23,287 nucleotides of DNA from Phoronis australis. Taxonomy: Eukaryota > Phoronida > Phoronidae. Both the position numbers and the translations under genes were made by a program. The DNA lies in the NCBI GenBank assembly GCA_002633005.1, contig NMRA01001116.1, positions 1 to 23,287 on the forward strand, in the 5' to 3' direction. Below the pieces are notes generated by a model. It was not told where the DNA came from, searched no databases, and worked only from the letters and a program-made list of their open reading frames with translations. This document shows positions 1 to 7,902 of this stretch, one piece after another (positions within the stretch are counted from its first letter, which is position 1; each line of letters opens with the position of its first letter).

Positions 1-2772
1 ATTCAGGAAACTCTTCTTAAATCTCTAGCCATTAAATCGTTGAACGACTACGACACGCCTGGCAGGAACTGGTTTGTAGACATAGTTGCACCTCGTGGAC
101 TACAGTTCGACAGCGCCGCTCCTTACGCCTGTAACACACCTCTTGGTCGCCCGGACAGGCTAACCAAGGAAGGTCGTGAACTGATCCGGACGCCTCAGCG
201 TATGGCACAGCTGTGTGAATATGACACCGCTCTGAAGGAGGGTTATAACATTGATCGTGTAATGACGTCAGTTGTAAAGGTTGGCGGAAGTAGTGGAGCA
301 GACAAGCTTGTACAAGAGTTCACTTCCTTTCGGGCATTAGCAAATGCCGACCTTCGCGTCAGGCTCAAGGCGTTCAGAGAATTGTTAGACATAATTTTGG
401 AATTTGGGCCAATTTTAAATTTCCACATGCATGTCGAGACTGTTCGGGACATCAAGAAGAGTATGTTTAGATTGCCTACGCTGATAGTTACCTTGTTCAA
501 GTCGTGTTTCAGGCTGAGTGCTGACACCACGTGGGCCGTGCTGGAAGAGATGGTGTCCACGAAGTTGTTGACATCAGAAGCAGCTCATAACCTGAAGTGT
601 GTGGTATCGATATCGTCACTTCTTCGGCTCGCAACATATTTGCACAAAGGGTGTCAAGACGAGTTGATCAGTTTGCTGCCCCAAAAGCACTCTAGTGGTG
701 AAAGCTTTCAGTCGAAAAAAATTGCTCATTTTAAGGACTTCTCTGTTCTGATTTGCCGATACTATTTCACGGTGGAACCTTTAGTGTTTTTCTTTTCCGA
801 TGCTGACCGTTGTTTAGTCTGGGTACGGGACAATCGTATCCCCAAAGAAGTTTTTTACGACAGAAACGATCTCCTGAGGGGTAGGGTAGAACTCAACTGC
901 TGTTTGTTTGAGCAAGCACGTGACCACTTTTTCAAACATATTGAGAATCAGGGCTCAAATCTGATTAAAGACAACGAAAATACGAAGATTGATACTTACA
1001 ATGATAATTCAATAGTCTACGATGAGACCGATGCATTAGCTCAAGTATGCTTCAGTCTCATTGGCAGAACATTTGAAAATGAAGGGGACGATGCTAATGA
1101 AATGAAATATGCACGTTTGGCATACGATATGTGCAAGACGGCACAAACCAAACCGTCAAAGGAAGTAGAGTATTTGATTCAATGGGCAAGAGCACTCCAG
1201 CGTAGTAAAAAATACCATTTATCTCTAAAACTGCTCATTCAAGCTAAAGATATGTTAAGGAGTATACATGGCGATGATGACAAGTTGGAAATTGCCATAG
1301 CCTTAGATAATATTGGTTGTTTATACCGTCATCTTGGAGAGTATGAAAACGCCGTCAACAATTCCAAATCGTCGGTAGACATGTTGAGGAGGCTATTAGG
1401 TGGAAAAGATCGTCAGCATTTGGCTAGTCCCTTGTTGAACCTTGGAAATGCCTACTATTATGTGGAAAATTTTGAAGACGCTAGAGTTTGTTTCGTAGAA
1501 TCACACAATATGGCTTTAAGACTTCATGGAACTGGCTGTCATCCTCTCGTGCCGAAAACGCTTCAAAACTTGGCAAAAGTGTACCTAAAAATGGGAAAGT
1601 ATAGTGATGCTTCAGATGGCTTTTCAGAAGCAATACAATACTGGGAACAGTGTCCAGGCTCGAATGATCCAATAATCGTAAGAACTCTGGAAGATATGCA
1701 TCGTGCAAAGCTCTTTTTGGGAAAGTATGACGAAGCAATGGAGTTACTCGAAAGAGCTTTGGCGCTGAGAAAGACATTAAATATAGACATATACATAAGT
1801 TTTGCAAATTCATTGAACCTCGGAAAAAAGCATTTTGAGGGTGGAGACAACAAGTTCATAGCTGAAAGACTTTGCTATATCAGGAAAGTCTTTGTCAGCT
1901 TAGGGAACCTTGATGAAGCGATGAAGTATCATGAGTCCCTTAACATGCACAGAAGACTCTTTGGAGACGTGGATGATTTGTCAATCGCTGTGAACCTTTG
2001 TGAAATCGGGGGTTTGCATATGGCTAAAGGAGATCTTGAAGAGGGTCGAAAATATCTAATCGAGTGTCTTGATATGAAAAAAAGGATTAACAAGACTGCC
2101 GATCATCCTGAAGTCGAAAGAAGTATGATCGACGTTGAGTACCTACTCAAGGTGATACGACACTTGAGTTGTGCTTCAAACTATGGCGAAGAGACATTAG
2201 ATATGCTTAGCCTACCTTACAAAAAAGTTGTCTCGCAAAGCTCAGTGGAAGTGCTATTGAAAATCGGAGTCGCATATACTAACAAGCACAACACCGAGAA
2301 AGCGCTTCAGAACTTTGAGGATTCTTTAACTCTAGCAAGAAATTTGTACGGTTCACGTGATCATCAGGTTGTCGGAAAATGCCTAAACAATATCGGAGCA
2401 GTGTATATCATGACGAGAAAGCACCAACGCGCGTGTGATTTCCTTATGAAGTCGCTTGAAATGAAACGCAGTCTTCTTGGAGAGATTGATGACTTGGGAA
2501 TAGCGCGTACGTTGAACAATTTAGGACTGGTGTATTGCAGAATGGGTAAAGTTGATTTGGCACTGCAATATCATTGTGACGCGTATATTATGAGACTAAA
2601 ACTTTACGAAGACAAAATAAACCCGGAATACTGTGCAAGCATGAGAAGATTAAATCGAGTAAGGAAAAAGTGTGAAGGACGAAAATCGGAAATTATCGTT
2701 GCTGATGCTCTTTTAAATGCAAGTCGTAAACTTACAGACATTTTTAAGTCTGGTTTGCACGCCACCTGTTGA
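1..2772 (+). CDS. Large TPR protein with GlnD/DUF294-like helical module (3' part of gene)
   Basis: Frame 1 is open from the first base to TGA at 2770-2772 (923 codons), so the gene is cut by the window edge. Codon 14 is TTG, and the first in-frame ATG (202-204) lies inside conserved-looking sequence, so neither is a credible start. A pyrimidine-rich AG at 27-28 could be a splice acceptor. Residues about 20-220 carry TPLGR (46-50), ELIRTP (60-65) and a helical stretch (about 152-217) with LP, TTW..LEEM, EAAHNLK and LLRLATYLHKG. This pattern recalls the region after the nucleotidyltransferase core in GlnD/DUF294-like proteins. From about 429 to 872 there are roughly ten 42-residue kinesin-light-chain-type TPRs (LDNIG.LY, LLNLGNAYY, LNNIGAVY, LNNLGLVYCRMGK), with one degenerate unit near 710-750. 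No signal peptide or membrane segment is seen in this part. The TPR call is secure. The GlnD-like call is from remembered family patterns, and any catalytic domain would lie upstream. Substrate and partners are unknown. Confidence 0.85.
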   Translation: MQETLLKSLAIKSLNDYDTPGRNWFVDIVAPRGLQFDSAAPYACNTPLGRPDRLTKEGRELIRTPQRMAQLCEYDTALKEGYNIDRVMTSVVKVGGSSGADKLVQEFTSFRALANADLRVRLKAFRELLDIILEFGPILNFHMHVETVRDIKKSMFRLPTLIVTLFKSCFRLSADTTWAVLEEMVSTKLLTSEAAHNLKCVVSISSLLRLATYLHKGCQDELISLLPQKHSSGESFQSKKIAHFKDFSVLICRYYFTVEPLVFFFSDADRCLVWVRDNRIPKEVFYDRNDLLRGRVELNCCLFEQARDHFFKHIENQGSNLIKDNENTKIDTYNDNSIVYDETDALAQVCFSLIGRTFENEGDDANEMKYARLAYDMCKTAQTKPSKEVEYLIQWARALQRSKKYHLSLKLLIQAKDMLRSIHGDDDKLEIAIALDNIGCLYRHLGEYENAVNNSKSSVDMLRRLLGGKDRQHLASPLLNLGNAYYYVENFEDARVCFVESHNMALRLHGTGCHPLVPKTLQNLAKVYLKMGKYSDASDGFSEAIQYWEQCPGSNDPIIVRTLEDMHRAKLFLGKYDEAMELLERALALRKTLNIDIYISFANSLNLGKKHFEGGDNKFIAERLCYIRKVFVSLGNLDEAMKYHESLNMHRRLFGDVDDLSIAVNLCEIGGLHMAKGDLEEGRKYLIECLDMKKRINKTADHPEVERSMIDVEYLLKVIRHLSCASNYGEETLDMLSLPYKKVVSQSSVEVLLKIGVAYTNKHNTEKALQNFEDSLTLARNLYGSRDHQVVGKCLNNIGAVYIMTRKHQRACDFLMKSLEMKRSLLGEIDDLGIARTLNNLGLVYCRMGKVDLALQYHCDAYIMRLKLYEDKINPEYCASMRRLNRVRKKCEGRKSEIIVADALLNASRKLTDIFKSGLHATC

Positions 2773-3028
2773 CCATATCACGTGATCTTATGATCATAAG
2801 TCTGAAAAGATTTTTGCCACGGCGTGGACCCGAACCCGTTATTTATATGTTTTAATTATTTTACTTTCAGGGAATGTGCATGAAAGCTGTAACATGTCGG
2901 CACTGGTTAGCAATAATGGTCACAGTTATTAATATTGTTGAAAAAAGCTTCAAATATAATGGAACGACAAACGCTCTCCAATGGATAAAATTTTCTAGTA
3001 ACTAGCCCAGAGCGGTTAGAAAGTCCGT
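2773..3028. other. 3' flank of the TPR gene up to the retroelement
   Basis: This short flank contains two adjoining perfect palindromes, ATCACGTGAT (2777-2786) and CTTATGATCATAAG (2787-2800). A pyrimidine-rich acceptor-like site (AG at 2869-2870) is followed by 45 open codons ending in TAG at 3003-3005, which I do not recognise and suspect is chance. There is no AATAAA or ATTAAA before the retroelement; the first AATAAA downstream is at 3738-3743, inside it. Confidence 0.5.
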
Positions 3029-4252
3029 GAACTTAATGATGCACCATTTATGTGTATTTCACATGTTTGCAGCCTCTTCACTAATGTACCTGTGGATGAA
3101 GTCATTGAGTTGTGTCTAAACAAGCTGTATATTGATACTGACAAGGTCCATCAATTGACTCGTACTAAGTTACTCGCGATCGCTGTTAAACAGAACCATT
3201 TTCTGTTTGATGATAACTTTTATGAGCAGATTGACGGAGTAGCCATGGGTTCACCCCTGGGATCAGTGTTAGCTAATATTTTCGTGTGCAATCTCGAGAC
3301 CGATGCTCTGGCTAGTTGTCCACCGGATTGTAAACCACATTGAATTTTATCGTAGGTATGTGGACGATACGTTTGTTGTGTTTTCATCCAAGAGTTCAGT
3401 CAACACATTTTTTAATCACATGAACACTATGCATCCGTCCATCAACTTCACCATTGAATCTGAGCGCGAGTCTTGTTTACCTTTTCTAGATGTCTTGGTT
3501 AAACGTGAGAATAGCACCGTTGTTACATCTGTGTATCGTAAGCCCAGTTTTTCTGGGCTTTATCTTAAATTTGATAGTTTTGTGCCTATCCAGTACAAGA
3601 GAGGTCTAGTCAATTGCTTGTTACACCGTGCCTGGAGAATCTGCTCTACCAATTTAAATTTTGATTTTCCAGTTATTGCGTTCCAGTGGTTACCCTCTGA
3701 ATTTTCTGAATAGCTGTAAAATGCACTTTCTTTCAAAAATAAATGAGGTAGATAAGATAGCTGTTATTGGACCCGAGAAAAAGAAAGTTTTCTTTTTTCT
3801 TGGTTACACCGGGCCAAGTAGTATAAAATTGAAACGTCAATTATCTCGCCTTATTCATTGCATAGACCCAGCATTTGAACTGAAACCTTCCAATATGCTG
3901 TGTAAACTGAAGTCACCCATCCCTTTATTGAACAAGAGCAATGTTGTGTATTAGGTTGAATGTGATAACTGTAAGGAATTCTATATAGGACTCACACAGA
4001 GACGCCTCTGTGACAGGTTGAAAGAACATCACACCTCAGAGAAAAGTAACGTATATAGGCATTGTATTAGCTGCAATCATCACATATAGGCATTGTATTA
4101 GCTACAATCATCAAGCCAACTCTGTTAGTATTATCTGCAGATAACCTAATAAGGAGTTACTGTACATTAAAGAGTAATTGGCCATTAAGAACCAGCATGC
4201 CACTGATTCTCTGAATAACATGCAGAGTTCAGTCACCCTGCAGCTATGGTGA
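3029..4252 (+). pseudogene. PLE polyprotein remnant: reverse transcriptase plus GIY-YIG endonuclease
   Basis: The reading frame is in at least three pieces: 3029-3343 (frame 2), about 3345-3665 (frame 3) and about 3661-3954 (frame 1). The first holds CSLFTNVPVDE and the GVAMGSPLGS block (ATG at 3245). The second opens with Y-R-R-YVDD (YVDD at 3357-3368), the metal-binding motif, followed by LPFLDV and VYRKPSFSG. The third carries the connector, ending in NVVY, where a TAG (3952-3954) interrupts it. The same frame then resumes with the endonuclease: VVY (3943-3951) stands for GIY, YIG is at 3982-3990, and T.RRL..RL.EH supplies the conserved Arg and His. A 31-bp duplication at 4053-4114 breaks this domain, and two more stops precede the C-terminal LNNMQSSV block that ends at TGA 4250-4252. 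Active PLEs reverse-transcribe at chromosomal breaks or exposed 3' ends; this copy cannot encode a working protein. Confidence 0.88.
4053..4114 (+). repeat. 31-bp tandem duplication inside the PLE endonuclease
   Basis: Two adjacent 31-bp copies (4053-4083 and 4084-4114), starting ATATAGGCATTG, differ at two positions (G/A and C/A). The length is not a multiple of three, and the junction creates an in-frame TAG, so this is one of the lesions that killed the endonuclease frame. Confidence 0.9.
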
Positions 4253-4340
4253 TGACCATATTCTGTGTATCTCTCACTTCACTCTATGGATGTTACCTGA
4301 ACTGTATGTTGGCACTTGTTGTCCTAAATTGTTGTAAATA

Positions 4341-4380
4341 TGATCCTGATGATGTCTAATGAAAAGACGAAACGTTGAAT
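4341..4380 (+). ncRNA. Hammerhead ribozyme-like core in PLE 3' tail
   Basis: CTGATGA (4346-4352) is followed, after one unpaired T, by a 4-bp helix GTCT/AGAC (4354-4357 with 4365-4368, 7-nt loop), and directly by GAAAC (4369-4373). That is the order CUGAUGA, stem II, GAAA of a hammerhead core, and PLEs are known to carry such motifs in their terminal repeats. After GAAA the sequence CGTT allows only a minimal ACGT-type stem III. The sequence before CTGATGA (AATATGATC) does not pair convincingly with what follows, so stem I is not found. It is either a degenerate motif or half of one needing a tandem copy. Activity is not claimed. Confidence 0.45.
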
Positions 4381-4402
4381 TGAACTTGAACTTTTTTATT
4401 TG

Positions 4403-5395
4403 TGCGGCGATCGTCCGGTTTTTGATATTTAGTCATGTTACTTTCTTTTTTCTAAATCACATTTTGTAGACATGGTCACGTGATCCAAGTAATGGCAGTT
4501 GGGCATCAAAGTGAAGTTATAATTCTACAGGCTTCCTGCTTTCAAGTTAGATTGATACTTTTATTGATAAGTGGATTAACATACTCAGTTGTATGAAAAG
4601 TTTTTCATAAAGTAAGGACTTTTTAACCTTTCTTAGAAAAGATGGTTCAAAGGGCGACAACGCATAAAGCATATATTTGCGATGATTGCTGGTTGAGATA
4701 GGTTTACTGGTGTTATTAGCTGTGACTAAAGATATCAAATAATCTTGAGAAATCAGGTCAAGTTTTTTGCGGGGAACTCCCTATTTTGAATTTTTCATGG
4801 AAGCTCCCTAAAAGTAGGTCCTTTTGGCCGAATCCATTCTCTAAATTTCAGAGTGTGTTCCAGCTACACCCTAAGTCAAACTAGAATAGTCGAACACCAA
4901 TCCGGTTCCAGTCCAACATCAGTGTGAAGCTGACGTTAATATTCAGTGTCAAGTTAATCTGGGGCCCTTTGCAGGAGACTCAGTATTTTTCAGTCGATAA
5001 TCTTGGGTCGTGGGACTGTCCATCATTTTCTGATGAGTGATATGCCGTTTTATTATTTTCATTGATAGTACAGTCACATCGTTTCAAAGTTTTTCATTGT
5101 CAAATAAAACGCGAATTTACTTATTATGAAGAAGGCAGATTGGCGTCCACCATTTGTGAATCGGCACACACACATTGCTCCTCAGCCATCATCATACAAC
5201 GAGTTCACGTCTGACGCTTGGCAAATAGATAAACACCGGCTGTATTTATCGATTGAGAGTAGTAATTCCCTGGTTTTAGTTCTCATAAACTCTTGCCAGA
5301 CCAAACACGGTCGTTTATCGTAGGCCAAATAGGACATAAGTCGTGTTTTTCCGTAAAAATTCGCGATTTAGTCCAGTTATAATTCTTTAGCCAAG
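4403..5395. other. Intergenic, no gene recognised
   Basis: AT-rich sequence with only short open frames. A 65-codon plus-strand frame at 5126-5323 and a 63-codon minus-strand frame at 4547-4738 show no recognisable motif and no coding-like composition. Nothing else stands out. Confidence 0.6.
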
Positions 5396-5471
5396 AATAA
5401 TTATTGTAATAATTATTTATTACTGTAATTAATATTTAATCCAGTAATAAATAATAATTACACTAATTATT
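5396..5471. repeat. AT-rich inverted repeat, 30-bp arms
   Basis: Left arm 5396-5425 and right arm 5442-5471 are reverse complements apart from a few positions, separated by 16 nt. The inner end of the stem is TTATTTATTACTG on the left. Weaker complementarity seems to continue outside the arms (CCAAGAAT against ATTCCTAG). It may be a small fold-back or MITE remnant or simply a cruciform-prone AT tract; no flanking duplication is evident. Confidence 0.8.
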
Positions 5472-7840
5472 CCTAGTTATTCAAGTTTTGGTACTCAAGT
5501 GAAAGTTAACGGAAACTCCTTTGAAAATTCAAAGACTGTCTTTGATAGAGAGGTTCAATGTTTATTTTCGGCCAACATTTTCATGATTTTCTATAACTTA
5601 AAAAGGAATGCCCCAAATTTTTTCAAGATCTACGTCTGTGACTCTAGAGTCGACCTTTTGATTCTTCCGTGGATTGATAGTTGATAGCTCTTGATTCCTT
5701 ACAAAGGGTGCCTTTCCGAGATAGTAGTTTTCGAAAGATAACATTTCTGCAACAGTGCAAAAACATATTTGTTATGGGAAACACACTGTGCGAAAGTTTG
5801 TGAGGATGCCTTTGAGTCGCATTGTCCTTATAAAGGCGGGATTTCCATGCAGGTTTACTAAAATTGTAAGGTGCACCAATTTCTTTGCCACACACTTCGT
5901 CAAATGCTGAATTCCTGTCCTCCCCCGGAAATATATTCACGTTGAAAGTCATTCAGGGATAACATTTGCTCGGTTTACATGTACAAAAGAGGTCGTGTAT
6001 TTTAGGGGTTTAAACTTTAACAAAAAAACTGAAAAGGCTGTTCAAATGCCTGTTAAATATTTCACAGTTCATGATTTAGCCAGCGAGAAATTGCACAAAC
6101 AATATGAAAATGATCTTTATTTCACCATTATTTTGACGGCACTACCAGGATCCTGGTAATGTCTTCCCGCTATTATTTTTTAACTCAGAATATTGCTGCA
6201 TCAGAATCAGATGTCGAATGGATCTAGTGATTATCCAAATTTCCGAATATCCGCACTTGTTTATGTAATACTTGAAAACGCAAAGTCTTCGGTTTATATA
6301 ACGTCGAGGGTGCGCATCGTGTAGAATAATACTCCCTAATTTTTGTTAAGTGAAATCGCGCCAACTTGAAAGTACACGTTCCCTTACGGGAGGAATAACG
6401 ATTGAAGTAAACACCAATTTCAAATGATGCACGCAGATGCCAAAAAACTCAGACCTCAAGAAAAGTTTTAAATAAAAATCCAATTGATATATCTTAGCAT
6501 CAATTAAGCAAGGATCAGTTACGATTTTGTCTGCTATGAAAATTGACTTTAGTTTTCTGTGTATGTTTTTGTATTACGTTCTCCAAGTGCGATAAATACT
6601 TTCATTTTTCAATCCCGAGAATTCAGTAGTCCCTATTTGTCTGCTTTTTAAAATAACTCACTCGGGAATTTTTTTATTCACAAATGCTTTTAACATCCAG
6701 TGGCATGTTTACCTAGGATCAACTTACCTACGCAGCAAAATATTATTTACCTTACACAAATAGGTCCCACGAACAGATGAATAAAACCTTTTGTTGAATT
6801 TCTAAAAGCTCCCGGTATGAACTAACAATGATAGAAAAATATTCAGACGTTTTGCATTGTTAGAACCGTCAAAAGCATTGCACATTTTTCATGTTTGTGT
6901 TTGGTGATATCAAATTTCTTTTCTTAAATCAATTGTATTTTTCCCGGGGCTGTTAGCAATGGCGAGGATCTGTTTTCATGTATAGTATGTCTAGCTTCGC
7001 CTCATGTACAGGTGAAGCGGTTTAGTCATTTGTGTAATGAAAAGTGTGGGATTTTACTTACTGTTTCTGTCTCCATTCTTAAAGTTGCATAAAGCCCGTG
7101 CTTTCTGTCAAAAAACAAGCTTTGATTGAATGCACTTGTATCTTGATAAACTTTTCATCATATTCCTTACTCTGTTTAAGAGTAATTTCTTGACTCGGAA
7201 GACGTTTCTTCAGGCAAATCTGGTGAATTTCCAGATCACGCAGTGACCCATAAGCTTACTCTGAAGAGCTATCACACTTTCTTCCGCCATGTTGTTTTGA
7301 GCACGTATGGGAAAATTTTTCAAATTCATGTTTTGTCAGTTTAATTCACAATTTAAAGCATCCATTTACTGTCGCTTATCCTTTATCTGGCATAAGCACG
7401 AATTATTTGGTTTCTATAAAGTTAAGGTCATTTTAGTCACAATATTTTGCCTAAAAATTGCCCAGGTGAACAAACAGTGTCTCCCATGTGCGATCTCATT
7501 TAGTCTAACTAAAGCGAGAGATCAAACGAAGATGCATTTCTTACCCAGTTGTCTTACTCTTCGCAGTTAACGTGAAACTGTAGAAAACGTAATACGACGT
7601 CCAAATGTACATGTAGATTTTGTAAATGGACTGAATATAATCTAAGCACAATAGTAGGAACCCAGCTTAGGAGTTCAAATCAGTCGTCTCCGGTACGACT
7701 TACAATTTCAATGACGTTGGTGTGCGCTACACGGTATTGATGAATTTCGACCAAAGGTTTTTTTGAGCGATGTATCGTCATGATGTCAGTCTTGACTTGT
7801 TCTTTCTCACAACATAAGTGATTAATGGACTTAACGGTTC
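5472..7840. other. Intergenic, no gene recognised
   Basis: Mostly AT-rich unique-looking DNA. A minus-strand frame of 102 codons (5644-5952) is the longest; it has a mixed, non-repetitive composition but no motif I can assign. Small structures include a 16-bp perfect palindrome (6143-6158, TACCAGGATCCTGGTA) and a 9-bp stem with a 7-nt loop (6994-7018, GCTTCGCCT pairing with AGGTGAAGC through one G-T). An 87-codon plus frame at 7307-7570 looks like chance. Confidence 0.5.
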
Positions 7841-7902
7841 AATATTGCGTGCGACTAGGCGCATATGCCTAAATATTGCGTGCGATTAGGCGCATATGCC
7901 TA
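7841..7902 (+). repeat. 31-bp tandem duplication with internal hairpin
   Basis: Two adjacent 31-bp units (7841-7871 and 7872-7902) differ at a single position (C at 7855, T at 7886). Each ends in TAGGC-GCATAT-GCCTA, a 5-bp stem with a 6-nt loop. The unit is CpG-rich compared with its surroundings (TTGCGTGCGA). No further copies were seen nearby. Confidence 0.9.

Larger units (their letters stand above)
3029..4402 (+). mobile_element. 5'-truncated, inactivated Penelope-like element (PLE)
   Basis: PLE protein similarity starts abruptly at codon 3029-3031 (E-L-N-D-A-P-F) and runs in pieces to a terminal TGA at 4250-4252. A 3' tail follows, with a hammerhead-like core at 4346-4373 and a short TTGAA-rich sequence before a T-run. 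The order reverse transcriptase then GIY-YIG endonuclease is diagnostic of endonuclease-bearing PLEs. The N-terminal half of the element is missing, as expected of 5'-truncated retrocopies. The right boundary is a guess: the last bases resembling a PLE tail lie around 4390-4402. No target-site duplication could be defined by eye. The element sits in the sense direction only 256 bp beyond the stop of the TPR gene. Confidence 0.85.

Noticed and set aside
40-42. Start of the TPR protein at 40
   Set aside because: The codon is TTG and the frame is open through the left edge of the window, so this is not a start; the gene continues upstream.
3543-3561. Hairpin AGCCCAG-TTTTT-CTGGGCT
   Set aside because: It lies inside the reverse transcriptase frame (around the YRKPSFSGL codons) and is explained by codon content; nothing suggests a terminator in an animal genome.
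5644-5952. 102-codon minus-strand frame
   Set aside because: Composition is mixed, but no motif, acceptor/donor pair or homologue pattern could be identified.
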